From Methyloversatilis sp. RAC08 (lineage in GTDB: Bacteria > Pseudomonadota > Gammaproteobacteria > Burkholderiales > Rhodocyclaceae): a DNA stretch of 64,000 nucleotides. Positions 54,672 to 64,000 of the stretch are shown here, one piece after another. The translations under genes were made by a program, and so were the position numbers. Location of the stretch: the NCBI RefSeq assembly GCF_001713355.1, contig NZ_CP016448.1, forward strand, positions 3,162,001 through 3,226,000, given 5' to 3'. Below the pieces are notes generated by a model. The model was not told the origin of the DNA, made no database searches, and saw nothing but the letters and a program-made list of their open reading frames with translations. Every line of letters starts with the position of its first letter. The first letter of the stretch is position 1.

Positions 54672-57479
54672 ATGCCCCGGGGGTTGCGAGGTGTTCTGTA
54701 CCTCCTGCTTTGTCTGGTCGCTGCAAGCTGCGCCTGCGTGACGGCAGCGCGCGCGGCCGACCTGCCTTCCATCGCGTTGCATTACGGCAAACAGGCGCTG
54801 CTGGCTTCGCTGAAGGCGTTCGACATCGCGGTGGTCGAGCCTGACCACGGCTTCGATCCGGTCGCCTACCGTGCCGGCAAGGCTGAAGGTGCCGGCAGCG
54901 AGCTGTTCGCCTATGTCAGCGTCGGCGAGGTGCATCCGTCACGCGGCTACGCCTCACGCATCCCGGCGGCGTGGCGCATCGGCAGCAATACCGACTGGCA
55001 GTCCATCGTGATCGATCAGGCGCAGCCGGACTGGCCGGCCTTTTTCGCCGAACAGGTCATCGCACCGCTGTGGACGCGCGGCTACCGCGGCTTCTTTCTC
55101 GACACGCTCGATTCCTACCATCTGGTGAAGAACGCAGACGTGGCGGCGCAGCAGGCCGGTCTGGTGGCGGTGATCCGCCTCATGCGCACGCGCTTTCCGG
55201 GCATCCGCCTCATCATGAACCGCGGCTTCGAACTGCTGCCCGCGTTGCGGGGCGAGGTGTTTGCCGTGGCGGCCGAATCCCTCTATCGCGGCTGGGACGC
55301 GAAGAAGAAACGCTATGTCGAGGTGTCGCAGGCGGACCGCGACTGGTTGCTTGGCCAGTTGGCCGCGGCGCGCGACCAGTATGGCGCCACGGTGCTGGCG
55401 ATCGACTACGTGGCGCCGACCGACCGCGCGCTGGCGCGCGCGACGGCCCAACGCATCCTGTCGCACGGCATCGTGCCCTACGTCACCGATGCTGCGCTCG
55501 AAACCACCGGCGTCGGCCTGATCGAAGTGCTGCCGCGCAAGGTGATGTTCCTCTACAACAGTCGTGAGTCGTCGCGCATCAATGCGTCGAATGCGCACCG
55601 CTACGCCGAAATGCCGGTCAATCATCTGGGCTATGTGGCCGAGTATGTCGACGTCAACGGCAGTCTGCCGGAGGTGGTGTCCGCCGGCGACTACGCCGGC
55701 GTCGTCGCCTGGTTCGACGGCTACGTGGCCCCGGATCGCACCGGCGCGCTGTCGAACTGGCTGGCTGCGCGCATCGCCGACGGCACGCGGGTTGCGGTAT
55801 TCGGCAGTTTCGGGTTCCAGCCGGCGGGCAGCTTCGTTCGCGCTGCAGGGCTCGACGACGCGGCCCCTCCGAAAGGTGCACTGAAGGTCGTCAGTGCCGA
55901 TGCGCTGATCGGCTACGAGTCACCGGCGCTTCCGGAGCGACGGGGCGTCGAAGCGATACGGGTATCGGCGCCCGGCGCCCGGACGTTGCTGCGCCTGTCG
56001 GACGCCAACGGCACGCACTACGACGCGGCCGCCCTGACCGGGTGGGGCGGCTACGTGATGAATCCTTTCGTGGTGCGCGTACTCCCGGGCGAGGACGAAC
56101 AGTCGCGCTGGATCGTCGAACCCTTTGCCTTCATCCGTCAGGCGCTGGCGCTGCCCGCGCTGCCGGTCGCCGACACCACGACGGCGGCCGGCCGCCGCAT
56201 GTTCTTCGCCCACATCGATGGCGACGGCTTTCCGTCGCGCGCCGAAATGCCGGGCCGCCGCCTGGCCGCAGAAGTGCTGCTCGACGATGTGCTCAAGCGC
56301 TACGCGGTGCCGCATGCGATGTCGGTCATCGAGGTCGAAACCAGCCCGCAGGGTGCGTACCCGAAAGAGTCGCCGCTGATGGAAGACGTGGCGCGTCGCA
56401 TGTTCGCGTTGCCGCACGTCGAAATCGCGTCGCACAGCTACACGCACCCGTTCTTCTGGGACAGCGTCGAGCGCGGTGAAGTGCGCGAGTCGCTGCAGGG
56501 CTATTCACTGGCGCCCAAGGGCTATGTGCCGAGCCTGCAGCGCGAGATTCTGGGTTCGAGCGAATACATCCGCAGTCGTCTGGCACCGCCCGGCAAACCG
56601 GTCGGGTTGATGTTGTGGACCGGCGATGCGTCACCGACCGAAGCTGCGCTGGACATCGTCGACGCCGCCGGCATGGTGCAGATGAATGGCGGCTATACGG
56701 TGGCCACCCGCAACTACGCCAGCCTGGCCGCGGTGTCCGCGCTGGGATCGTGGCAGGGGCGGCGCTTCCATGTGCATGCGCCGATCATGAACGAGAACGT
56801 CTACACGAACCTGTGGACCGGCCCGTTCTACGGCTTCGAGCGCGTCATCGAAACATTCGACTACACCGGCGCGCCACGCCGCCTGAAGCCGATCAACATC
56901 TATTACCACACGTATTCGGCCAGCAAGCGGGCGGCGCTCGATGCGCTGCACAAGGTGTATCGACATGCGCTGGCGCAGGAGATCCACCCGGTCTTTCCGA
57001 GCGAGTACGTGCGCATAGCCATGAACTTCAACGACCTCGTGCTGGCGCGTTCGCTCGATGGCCGACGCTATCTGGTGCGCAATGCGCCGCATCTGCGCAC
57101 GCTGCGCCTGCCGGCCGAACTGGGTTATCCGGATCTCGCCCCAGCGTCCGGCGTGGCCGGCTTCAACGCCGGACCGGAAGGCCGCTATCTGCATCTGGCC
57201 GCCGATCAGGCGAGCTTCGGCCTGCAGCCCACCGCGCCGGCCGGGCCTGCGCTGTCGAGCAGCAACGGGCGCATCGCCGCCATGACGCGCGACGGCGACC
57301 GCATGCTGCTGGACCTGCGGGCCCACGTACCGCTCGAATTCGTGCTCGCGAACATCGATCGATGCACCGCCAGCGCGGACGGCAAGCCGCTCACGCCCTT
57401 CCGTCGCGACGGATCACTTACACACTTCAGGCTGACCGCGCATGCTGCGACGATCGAGCTACGCTGCCGCCTCGCTTGA
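54672..57479 (+). CDS. pelA: PelA: polysaccharide deacetylase/hydrolase of the Pel system
   Basis: This large periplasmic protein (935 aa from 54672) has a GH114-like hydrolase domain at the N-terminus (residues 30-280: FDIAVVEPDHGFDP, GYRGFFLDTLDSYHL, RGFELLP), a central region, and a polysaccharide deacetylase-type domain with FFAHIDGDGFPSRAE and IASHSYTHPFFWD. In Pseudomonas, PelA deacetylates and can cut Pel polysaccharide. ATG 54672 gives a normal signal peptide (MPRGLRGVLYLLLCLVAASC); an upstream ATG at 54606 would add 22 residues. It overlaps pelB by 38 bp. Length is close to Pseudomonas PelA. Confidence 0.94.
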   Translation: MPRGLRGVLYLLLCLVAASCACVTAARAADLPSIALHYGKQALLASLKAFDIAVVEPDHGFDPVAYRAGKAEGAGSELFAYVSVGEVHPSRGYASRIPAAWRIGSNTDWQSIVIDQAQPDWPAFFAEQVIAPLWTRGYRGFFLDTLDSYHLVKNADVAAQQAGLVAVIRLMRTRFPGIRLIMNRGFELLPALRGEVFAVAAESLYRGWDAKKKRYVEVSQADRDWLLGQLAAARDQYGATVLAIDYVAPTDRALARATAQRILSHGIVPYVTDAALETTGVGLIEVLPRKVMFLYNSRESSRINASNAHRYAEMPVNHLGYVAEYVDVNGSLPEVVSAGDYAGVVAWFDGYVAPDRTGALSNWLAARIADGTRVAVFGSFGFQPAGSFVRAAGLDDAAPPKGALKVVSADALIGYESPALPERRGVEAIRVSAPGARTLLRLSDANGTHYDAAALTGWGGYVMNPFVVRVLPGEDEQSRWIVEPFAFIRQALALPALPVADTTTAAGRRMFFAHIDGDGFPSRAEMPGRRLAAEVLLDDVLKRYAVPHAMSVIEVETSPQGAYPKESPLMEDVARRMFALPHVEIASHSYTHPFFWDSVERGEVRESLQGYSLAPKGYVPSLQREILGSSEYIRSRLAPPGKPVGLMLWTGDASPTEAALDIVDAAGMVQMNGGYTVATRNYASLAAVSALGSWQGRRFHVHAPIMNENVYTNLWTGPFYGFERVIETFDYTGAPRRLKPINIYYHTYSASKRAALDALHKVYRHALAQEIHPVFPSEYVRIAMNFNDLVLARSLDGRRYLVRNAPHLRTLRLPAELGYPDLAPASGVAGFNAGPEGRYLHLAADQASFGLQPTAPAGPALSSSNGRIAAMTRDGDRMLLDLRAHVPLEFVLANIDRCTASADGKPLTPFRRDGSLTHFRLTAHAATIELRCRLA

Positions 57480-60400
57480 GCGGCCGCGGCTGGTCGCGCC
57501 GCATGTGCTGCTGGGCATCGCGCTGCTGGTGGCGCTGCTGCTGGTCGTGCTCTATCCCTATCGCGAGCTGGTGCAATACACGCTGAATGCGACCCGCGGC
57601 GACACGCTGACCATTGCCTATCTGCGCAACCTGCTGCGCACGGATCCGGACAATCCCGAACTGCGCCTGGCGCTGGTGCGACAGGCGCTGGCGCGGCGCG
57701 ACTACGACGGTGCGCGCCTGGCGCTGGCGCCGTTGCTGTCCGGCACGCCGGCCGGCGCCTCTGGTACCGAGGCGCGCTGGGTCGAATGGACGGTGTTCGA
57801 AAGCGAGCTGCTGGCCAGTCTGCCGGGTTCTGCGCGGCGCGCCGAACTCGAGGCGGCCCTGCCCGAAAAGCTGCGCCGCACCGTGCTGATCGACGGCCTG
57901 ACCGACCAGAACCGCATGGCGCTGGTCGAACGTGCGCTGTCCTGGGGCCAGGCGGTGCTGGCGCTGGAATTGCTGTCGGGCTTCACGCGCGAAGGTGTGC
58001 GGCCCGACCCGCGCATCTATCGCGAGGCGGCGAAGGAACTGCTTGGCCACGGCGAGTACCAGAGCGCCGCGAAAATCCTGCTGCTGCTGCGTGCCGCCGA
58101 ACCGGATGCCGCAACGCGTCGCCAGCTCTATCTGCAGGCCATCCGCATCCTGCAGTCGGGCAACCTGCTGGCGCTCGCGCTCGACACGGCGGAACGCGAA
58201 CTGGGCGAACTGTCGGGCGACACCGAAGTGCTGTACTACCTGGTCACGCTGGCGCGCGCCGCCAACCGTCCCGACGCGGCGGCGCGCTTTGCGCGCGCCA
58301 TGCTGAAGCTGTCGCTGCAGCTGCAATGGCGCCGCACGCTGCTGGCGCAATCCGGCTTCGATGCGCGGCCCTGGCGGGTGGCGACGAATGGCGTGCCCGA
58401 TCTGCCGTTCGATGACCGCATCTACACGCTCGGGTTCGAGGCCTTCCTCGGCAACCGCCAGCTCGACGACGCGCAGCGCGTCGCCGCATCGGCGGTGCGC
58501 CAGGCGCCCGACAGTCTGGTCTGGCGCGAGCGCCTGGCCACGTCGTCGGAGTGGGCCGGCAAGCCGCAGGAAGGGCTGGAACAGTGGCTGGTCATCGCCC
58601 GGCGCACCGGCCGCGAGGACGCATGGGACGCCGTACTGCGGCTGGCGCCCGGCCTGCTCGACGACGAGGCGCTGCTGGCCGGCCTGCGTCATCGCATCGC
58701 CCGCCAGCCCGGCGACAGCCGCCTGCTGAGCGCCATCATCGCCACCTACGAGCGGCTGGGCAGACCGCGCGAGGGCATCGAGTTCCTGCAGGGTGTGGGC
58801 GGTGCCACGCCGCCGCTGCCAGTGCTGGTGGCGCTGGCCGATCTGGCCGAGCGCGCAGCCGACATCGATCTCGCACTGGCCACGCTGGCGCGCATCGATG
58901 GCACCGCCACGCCGGATGTGCGTCGCACATCGCGCCGCGCCGCACTGCTGATTTCGCGCAACCGCTTCGATGAAGCGATGGCGGCGCTCGAAGCGGTCCG
59001 CCCGGCGGCCACCGACGCCGATCGCGACTACTGGCGGCTGTACTCGTCGCTCGCCCAGTTGCTGCAGGACGACGACCGGGCGCGCGACGCGCTGGCCCGC
59101 ATCACGCGCTTCGACGACGCCGAGGTGTCGGAGCTGCAGGATCTGGTCGAACTGCTGCTGGATGTCGCACCGCTGCAGGCGGCGCGCGAAGCCGAGCGCG
59201 GCTGGCGTCACTACGGCGATCGAGTGTGGCTGATGCGTACGCTGGATCTGTATGTATTCACCGGTCGGCCGCAGGACATCGGTCGCATCATCGGTGAGCT
59301 GTCGGACGCCCAACGGCGCGATGCCGAGCAGCTGCCGCTGTTCCTGCAGATCCGCGCACGCTGGCATCAGGCGGCCGGCCGCAAGGCACAGGCGCTGAAC
59401 GATTTCAGCGCCGCGCTGGCGATCGACCCGGGCTCGGTCGAGGTGCGCTCGGCGCTGCTGTGGCTGTTCATCGACGGCAACGACACGCTGGCGCTGCGCG
59501 AACTGCTGGCCCGCCACGAACAGGCCTGGGCGCGCGAACCGCTGCTGCATGACGCGCTGGCCGCGTCCTGGCAGGCGCTGTCGCGCCCGCAGACTGCGCT
59601 CGAACGCTATCTGCTGCCGCGCATCGGCGCGCAGCGCGGCGACTTCCTGTGGATGATGAATGTCGCCGATGCGCTGGAACAGAATCAGGAAACCGAGCGT
59701 GCCTGGCGGCTGCGCGAACAGCTTTGGCGCGCCGAGCGGCCGAAGCTGCGGGTGCTCGCCGCCGACGACATCGCGCAGCTGCAGCGTCTGGCGCGCGTGC
59801 GACTTGCCCGTGCCCAGCAGCCGGGCGACGCCTCGCATGCGCTGCTGCGCGAGGTGCTGCGGCTCGATCGCGCACCCGATGGCGAATGGCTGCCGGCGGC
59901 GAAGGAACTGGCGCTGTCCTGGTTCATCGATCATGGCGAATACGAGGCGGTGCGCGGCTTTCTGTGGCACCAGTACGGTCGTGCGCTGAACCGTCCGCTG
60001 TGGGCCGACATCACCGCCGCACTCGGTCAGGGCGACGTCGCGGCGGTCGGTGCGCTGCTCGAACAGTGGGACGAACGCCTGCCGCGCTACGACCGCGTCA
60101 ACAGCGCGCGGCTGGTCGGCGACGTGCGGCGTGCCCAGACGGCCGCCTTCGAAACGATGGACGCGCAGCGCGATGACGCGCCGCTGCACCTGCAGCTGAG
60201 CGACGCGCTGCTCGACTACGCCGACCGCTTCGACCTCGACATCGCACAGCGCGAACTGGCCGGCATCGACGAGCGTCAGCAGTCGGCCACGTTGGACATC
60301 GGTGTCGCGCCCGACCTGCGCTTCAGCGTCGAATTCGGCTCGATCACGCGCGGGCGCGGCGACAACGTGGACTACTCGGCGGTACCGGACGAACGCGAGT

Positions 60401-61155
60401 ACCTGCTCGGCCGCGTGGCCTGGGCGCACGACGACGGCGTGACCCGCCTCACCATCGGCCAGCGCGACGGCTTCGAAACGATTCATCCGTTCGCCATCGA
60501 GCGCGAACAGCGCATAGACCGGCGCCTGTCCGGGTCGCTGGGCATCGGCCTGAACATGCCGGCTACCGAAAATCTCGGCCTGCGCGTCGCCGGCATGCGC
60601 GATCAGGTCGAACTGCGCGGCACCTACCGGGTGTCGCGCTACGACCGCGTCGGTCTGCAGCTGTCGCGCTACCGCTATCAGGCGCAGAACGATCTCGACA
60701 TCGGCCGCGGCCGGCTGTGGCAGGCGGAATACGTGCACTCGATCCGCACCGAGCTGCCCGATCTCGAAGTGAGCGCCTACGTTGCCGGCTACCGCTTCAA
60801 TCCGTCCGACATTGATCTTGCCGATGCGCGTGCCGTAGACATCAAGAACCGGCTGTTCTTCGCCAGCGCGTCCGACGCCACCGCGCTGCGGCCGCAAAGT
60901 TTCAACCTGCACGGCGTGCGACTGACCCACAACGTACGGCTGGTGCGCGACTACACGAAGGCGCTGCGGCCGTTCGGCTCGGTCGGCGTGCTCAACAACA
61001 GCGTGTCGGGTGCCGGTTACGACGTGGCGCTCGGGCTGGCCGGCAGCGTGCTCGGCACCGATCATTTTTCGCTGTCCTGGCGACAGAACAAGGGCGGTGG
61101 CGGGCTGTTCGCGCGCACCACCGAATTTGCGCTTCACTACCGGCTGTTCTTCTGA
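57442..61155 (+). CDS. pelB: PelB: outer-membrane secretin-like export protein with TPR domain
   Basis: This 1237-aa protein matches PelB organisation: an N-terminal membrane segment (VLLGIALLVALLLVVLYPY), a long TPR superhelix rich in Ala, Leu and Arg (about residues 60-930) and a C-terminal beta-barrel (about 940-1237) ending in a Phe, FALHYRLFF, as outer-membrane proteins do. In Pseudomonas, PelB forms the export channel, with PelC outside and PelA bound to its TPRs. The start overlaps pelA. A long open frame on the opposite strand (57427-61398) is a codon-bias shadow. Confidence 0.94.
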   Translation: MLRRSSYAAASLERPRLVAPHVLLGIALLVALLLVVLYPYRELVQYTLNATRGDTLTIAYLRNLLRTDPDNPELRLALVRQALARRDYDGARLALAPLLSGTPAGASGTEARWVEWTVFESELLASLPGSARRAELEAALPEKLRRTVLIDGLTDQNRMALVERALSWGQAVLALELLSGFTREGVRPDPRIYREAAKELLGHGEYQSAAKILLLLRAAEPDAATRRQLYLQAIRILQSGNLLALALDTAERELGELSGDTEVLYYLVTLARAANRPDAAARFARAMLKLSLQLQWRRTLLAQSGFDARPWRVATNGVPDLPFDDRIYTLGFEAFLGNRQLDDAQRVAASAVRQAPDSLVWRERLATSSEWAGKPQEGLEQWLVIARRTGREDAWDAVLRLAPGLLDDEALLAGLRHRIARQPGDSRLLSAIIATYERLGRPREGIEFLQGVGGATPPLPVLVALADLAERAADIDLALATLARIDGTATPDVRRTSRRAALLISRNRFDEAMAALEAVRPAATDADRDYWRLYSSLAQLLQDDDRARDALARITRFDDAEVSELQDLVELLLDVAPLQAAREAERGWRHYGDRVWLMRTLDLYVFTGRPQDIGRIIGELSDAQRRDAEQLPLFLQIRARWHQAAGRKAQALNDFSAALAIDPGSVEVRSALLWLFIDGNDTLALRELLARHEQAWAREPLLHDALAASWQALSRPQTALERYLLPRIGAQRGDFLWMMNVADALEQNQETERAWRLREQLWRAERPKLRVLAADDIAQLQRLARVRLARAQQPGDASHALLREVLRLDRAPDGEWLPAAKELALSWFIDHGEYEAVRGFLWHQYGRALNRPLWADITAALGQGDVAAVGALLEQWDERLPRYDRVNSARLVGDVRRAQTAAFETMDAQRDDAPLHLQLSDALLDYADRFDLDIAQRELAGIDERQQSATLDIGVAPDLRFSVEFGSITRGRGDNVDYSAVPDEREYLLGRVAWAHDDGVTRLTIGQRDGFETIHPFAIEREQRIDRRLSGSLGIGLNMPATENLGLRVAGMRDQVELRGTYRVSRYDRVGLQLSRYRYQAQNDLDIGRGRLWQAEYVHSIRTELPDLEVSAYVAGYRFNPSDIDLADARAVDIKNRLFFASASDATALRPQSFNLHGVRLTHNVRLVRDYTKALRPFGSVGVLNNSVSGAGYDVALGLAGSVLGTDHFSLSWRQNKGGGGLFARTTEFALHYRLFF

Positions 61156-61186
61156 TGGCCGCCTTTCTAGAACAGGGAGATACACC

Positions 61187-61714
61187 ATGACCCGCCTGAT
61201 CCACCGCACCCTGGGCCTGCTGGCCGTTGTCACGCTGCTTGGCGGCTGTGCCGTCATCGACCACTCGCCGCCGTCCGGCGCCGACAAGAACGCCGCCTGG
61301 GTGGTGCTGCCATTCGCCAACGCGACCGAAACACCGTTCGCCGGCCAGCGCGCCGAAAGCGTCACCGAAGGCCTGCTGCGTTCGCTCGGCGTGGCCAACC
61401 TGAAGCGCTACCCGGTCAGCCTGCAGAACGACAACCTGTTCGAATCCGGCAAGCCGAAGGATGCCGACAAGGCGATGGACTGGGCGAAGGAGCAGGGCGC
61501 GCGTTACGCGGTCACCGGCACCGTCGACGAGTGGCGCTACAAGGTCGGCGTCGATGGCGAACCGGCGGTGGGCGTGGCGCTGCAGATCGTCGAGATCGAC
61601 GGCGGCAAGGTGGTGTGGAGCGGCGTCGGCGGCAAGAGCGGCTGGAGCCGCGAATCGCTGTCCGGCGTGGCGCAGGAACTGATCAAGTCGCTGCTCGTAC
61701 CGGCCCTGAAATAA
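61187..61714 (+). CDS. pelC: PelC: lipoprotein of the Pel export complex
   Basis: This 175-aa lipoprotein has a lipobox VVTLLGGCAV. The mature part, AWVVLPFANATETPFAGQRA and GARYAVTGTVDEWRYKVGVD, matches PelC, which forms a ring that helps guide Pel polysaccharide to PelB. A GGGAG site lies 8 nt upstream. pelD begins immediately after its stop codon. Confidence 0.93.
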   Translation: MTRLIHRTLGLLAVVTLLGGCAVIDHSPPSGADKNAAWVVLPFANATETPFAGQRAESVTEGLLRSLGVANLKRYPVSLQNDNLFESGKPKDADKAMDWAKEQGARYAVTGTVDEWRYKVGVDGEPAVGVALQIVEIDGGKVVWSGVGGKSGWSRESLSGVAQELIKSLLVPALK

Positions 61715-63106
61715 ATGAATCCGCGCGCGCCCGGTGAGAAGCCGGTCATCCGCCGCGTCGATGAGCCGCTGGTCCGGCGCATCATCGACCGCTTCACACC
61801 GACCGGTTCCGGAGCCGGCGCTTCAGCGCTGACCGAAACCCTGGTGCTGCCGGTGCTGGCGCTGGCACTGGCGTTCTGGCTGAATCCGCTCGATCCCTTC
61901 TTCCTGCGCTCGCAGTTCGCGTGGGTGTGGCTGGGCCCGGTGCTGGTGGCGCTGCGCTACGGGCCGATACCGGGTCTGGTCGGCAGCGCCATCGTGTTCG
62001 GCGCCTGGTTCGTGTTCGGCGAGCTCGGCGTGGCGCTGGGCGAACTGCCCAAACTGTACTTCCTCGGCTGGCTGATCACGGTGATGATCAGCGGCGAGTT
62101 CTCGTCGCTGTGGCGCGGCCGCGTGCGGCGCGCCGAAAGCGTGCAGGCCTATCTCGAACAGCGGCTCGAATACCTGACGCATCAGCACTATCTGTTGCGC
62201 CTGTCGCATGACCGGCTTGAGCAGGACCTCATTTCACGCCCGGTGTCGATGCGCGATGCGCTGGTCAGCCTGCGCGGTCTGGCATCGACGCCGGCGGCAG
62301 CGGGGACCTCGCTGCCGGGTGCGGCCGAGCTGTTGCGGCTGGTGTCACAGTATTGCCAGATCGAGCGCGCCGCCCTGTTGCAGGTCGATCAGAACGGCCA
62401 TGCCGATGGCGCGGCGCCGGTGCATCTGGGCGCGCAGTTCGACATCGACTTGGCGGATCCGCTCGTCGGCTACGCCTGCGAACGACGCCGCCTGGCCCAC
62501 ATTGCGCTCGACGAGGAACGTGCGCTCAGCGGCTCGCGCTACCTGGTCGTGGCGCCGCTGACCGACATGAACGGCGACATGCGCGCGCTGCTGGTGGTCG
62601 AAGGCATGCCGTTCTTTGCGCTGCACGACGAAACGCTGCAGATGCTCAACCTGCTGCTCGGCTACTACGCCGACGGCCTGTCAGCCAGCGAACTGGCGGC
62701 ACCGATACGCGCTGCGTACCCGGACTGCCCGCTCGACTTCGCGTTCGAACTTGCGCGCATGTGGCGTGTGCGGGTCGAATCCGGCGTGGCCAGCGCACTG
62801 GTCACGCTCGACTTTCCGGCCGCTGCGCCGGAAGACGATCTGGCGCTGCAGATCAGCCGCATCCAGCGCTCGCTCGACGTGGTCTGGCTGGTGCGCAGCG
62901 ACACCGGCTCGCAACTGATCACGCTGATGCCGCTCGCCGGCAGCGCCGCGGTCGAAGGCTATCTCGCGCGCATCGATGCCTGGCTGGCGCTGCACCGCAG
63001 CGGCGGGCTGGATGCAAGCGGCGTCGGGAGCCGCATCAACCCGATCGATACGGTCGAACCGCTGACGCTGCTGGAACGGCTGCTGAAAGGTCGCCATGGG
63101 CGCTAG
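61715..63106 (+). CDS. pelD: PelD: cyclic di-GMP receptor of the Pel synthase
   Basis: This 463-aa inner-membrane protein has four membrane segments (residues 40-135), a helical coil, a GAF domain (about 180-325) and a degenerate GGDEF domain. The allosteric RxxD motif that binds cyclic di-GMP in Pseudomonas PelD is present as Arg385-Ser-Leu-Asp388, in a region without catalytic GGDEF residues. Binding of cyclic di-GMP turns on polymer synthesis by PelF. Cyclase activity is not expected. The ATG directly follows the pelC stop and its end overlaps pelE by 11 bp. Confidence 0.95.
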   Translation: MNPRAPGEKPVIRRVDEPLVRRIIDRFTPTGSGAGASALTETLVLPVLALALAFWLNPLDPFFLRSQFAWVWLGPVLVALRYGPIPGLVGSAIVFGAWFVFGELGVALGELPKLYFLGWLITVMISGEFSSLWRGRVRRAESVQAYLEQRLEYLTHQHYLLRLSHDRLEQDLISRPVSMRDALVSLRGLASTPAAAGTSLPGAAELLRLVSQYCQIERAALLQVDQNGHADGAAPVHLGAQFDIDLADPLVGYACERRRLAHIALDEERALSGSRYLVVAPLTDMNGDMRALLVVEGMPFFALHDETLQMLNLLLGYYADGLSASELAAPIRAAYPDCPLDFAFELARMWRVRVESGVASALVTLDFPAAAPEDDLALQISRIQRSLDVVWLVRSDTGSQLITLMPLAGSAAVEGYLARIDAWLALHRSGGLDASGVGSRINPIDTVEPLTLLERLLKGRHGR

Positions 63107-64000
63107 CAAATTCGGCCTGATGGCCCTGCTGACCGAGCTGGGCGCCCTGCAGGCGCTGCTTCTGGTCGAGCATGCCGATCAGGCACTGCTGGCCTACCTG
63201 GCGATTCACGCGCCGGCGAGTGGTCTGCTTGCGCTGGCGGTCTACACGCTGATCCCGGCGCGGCAATCGAAGCCGCGCAGCAGCGTGCTGGCGCTGCTGT
63301 TCAGCTGCATATTCTTCGTGCCGCTGCTCGGTTTCGTCGGCGTGATCATCGGTGCGCTGCTGCGCCACCTGCTGCCCAGGTTGCGCGCGCCGCAGCGTTT
63401 CACCGCGGTGCGCCTGCCCGATCTAGATACGCACGAAAGCAGCGAGAAATCGTCAGCCGGATTCCGCCAGGCCGGCGTGCGCCAGTTCCTGAAGAACGAG
63501 CGTGCACCGGTGCCGCAGCGCCTGCGTGCGATGGTGGCGCTGTCGCATGCGCCGTCGCGCATCGGCTCACCGGTGCTGCGCGAACTGCTGGGCGATGCCG
63601 AAGACGACCTGCGCCTGCTCGCCTACGGCCTGCTCGACGGGCGTGAAAAGCATCTCAACGCGTCCATCCACGATGCGCGTCAGCGCCTTGCGGCCAGCCG
63701 CGACGTCGCAGTGCGCAGCACGGTGGCGCATCAGCTCGCCGCGCTTTACTGGGAGCTGATCTATCAGGGACTGGTGCAGGGCGACCTGCTGGACTACGCA
63801 GTCGGCGAGGCGCTGCGCCATACCGAAACCGCGCTGCAGGGGCTGACCGACGATCCGGCGCTGCACCTGCAGCACGGTCGCCTGCTGCAGCAGCTGCAAC
63901 GCTTCGACGAAGCGGACGCCGCCTACCGGCGCGCGCGCGAACTGGGCCTGCCGGCGTCGCGCGTGGTGCCCTATCTGGCCGAGCTGGCGTTCGCCCGGCG
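63096..64000 (+). CDS. pelE: PelE: inner-membrane/TPR protein of the Pel system, C-terminus outside window
   Basis: The frame is open to the window edge (301 codons seen). It starts with two membrane segments (ALLTELGALQALLLVEHADQ and SSVLALLFSCIFFVPLLGFV), then a cytoplasmic region with TPR-like helices (HLQHGRLLQQLQRFDEADAA). This matches PelE, which stabilises the synthase complex with PelD and PelG. AAAGG lies upstream of the ATG. pelF and pelG are expected beyond the edge. Confidence 0.9.
   Translation, partial: MGASKFGLMALLTELGALQALLLVEHADQALLAYLAIHAPASGLLALAVYTLIPARQSKPRSSVLALLFSCIFFVPLLGFVGVIIGALLRHLLPRLRAPQRFTAVRLPDLDTHESSEKSSAGFRQAGVRQFLKNERAPVPQRLRAMVALSHAPSRIGSPVLRELLGDAEDDLRLLAYGLLDGREKHLNASIHDARQRLAASRDVAVRSTVAHQLAALYWELIYQGLVQGDLLDYAVGEALRHTETALQGLTDDPALHLQHGRLLQQLQRFDEADAAYRRARELGLPASRVVPYLAELAFAR

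Noticed and set aside
57427-61398. A 1323-codon open frame on the strand opposite pelB
   Set aside because: It mirrors pelB codon bias in GC-rich DNA, shows no recognisable domain and is rich in Arg, Gln and His as expected for an antisense shadow. PelB explains the region fully.

Overview
The window looks like the chromosome of a GC-rich betaproteobacterium, most likely of the Rhodocyclales type (Methyloversatilis/Azoarcus-like). This is inferred from gene content and order only: gloB-methyltransferase-rnhA-dnaQ, argD-argF-argG-ppnP-yajQ, murJ/rpsT, PEP-CTERM proteins and a Pel polysaccharide operon. No rRNA, tRNA, CRISPR, phage or IS transposase was recognised.

Layout. 1-9.1 kb: a truncated exported protein, katG, an HNH protein, a PEP-CTERM protein, then a leftward block (rhomboid-dinB, and a DUF6279-like lipoprotein with a LON-domain protein). 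9.2-16.4 kb: a complete Yej/Dpp-type peptide ABC importer interrupted by a cluster of REP repeats. 16.6-23.3 kb: a MltD-like transglycosylase, a REC-GGDEF diguanylate cyclase, gloB/methyltransferase/rnhA/dnaQ and an isocitrate dehydrogenase. 23.7-27.1 kb: two multihaem cytochromes c, an RfaE2-like nucleotidyltransferase and a diiron ferritin-like protein.

27.3-35.7 kb is the most striking accessory region. A MerR regulator with a complete adenosylcobalamin-binding domain of the CarH/LitR photoreceptor type is divergent from a tightly overlapping cluster: small lipoprotein, periplasmic glutathione peroxidase, flavin amine-oxidase-like protein, DUF1365, CFA-synthase-like methyltransferase, chalcone-isomerase-like protein, MFS carrier, DUF3833 lipoprotein and SDR. 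Two near-identical perfect palindromes flank a good sigma-70 promoter between them. The natural reading is a light- or photo-oxidation-responsive membrane-lipid modification operon.

36.5-50 kb is mostly housekeeping: aroC, murJ, rpsT, argD-argF-argG, ppnP, yajQ, a GATase, a retropepsin-like protein, a Nudix hydrolase, a CobD/CbiB-like protein and a thiolase. 50.1-54.5 kb holds the circularly permuted ATP-grasp / alpha-E / transglutaminase / Anbu proteasome-like system, preceded by an NtrC-type palindrome and a sigma-54-like -24/-12 element, which suggests nitrogen control. 54.6 kb to the end is pelABCDE, cut by the window edge.

Across the window a REP family (TGTGGGAGCGGC...) occurs as four inverted pairs (REPINs): three between convergent genes and one inside the peptide-transport operon. 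At two of them the outer end has expanded into 14- or 15-bp tandem arrays. A different 68-69-bp repeat is duplicated inside the ATP-grasp/Anbu cluster.
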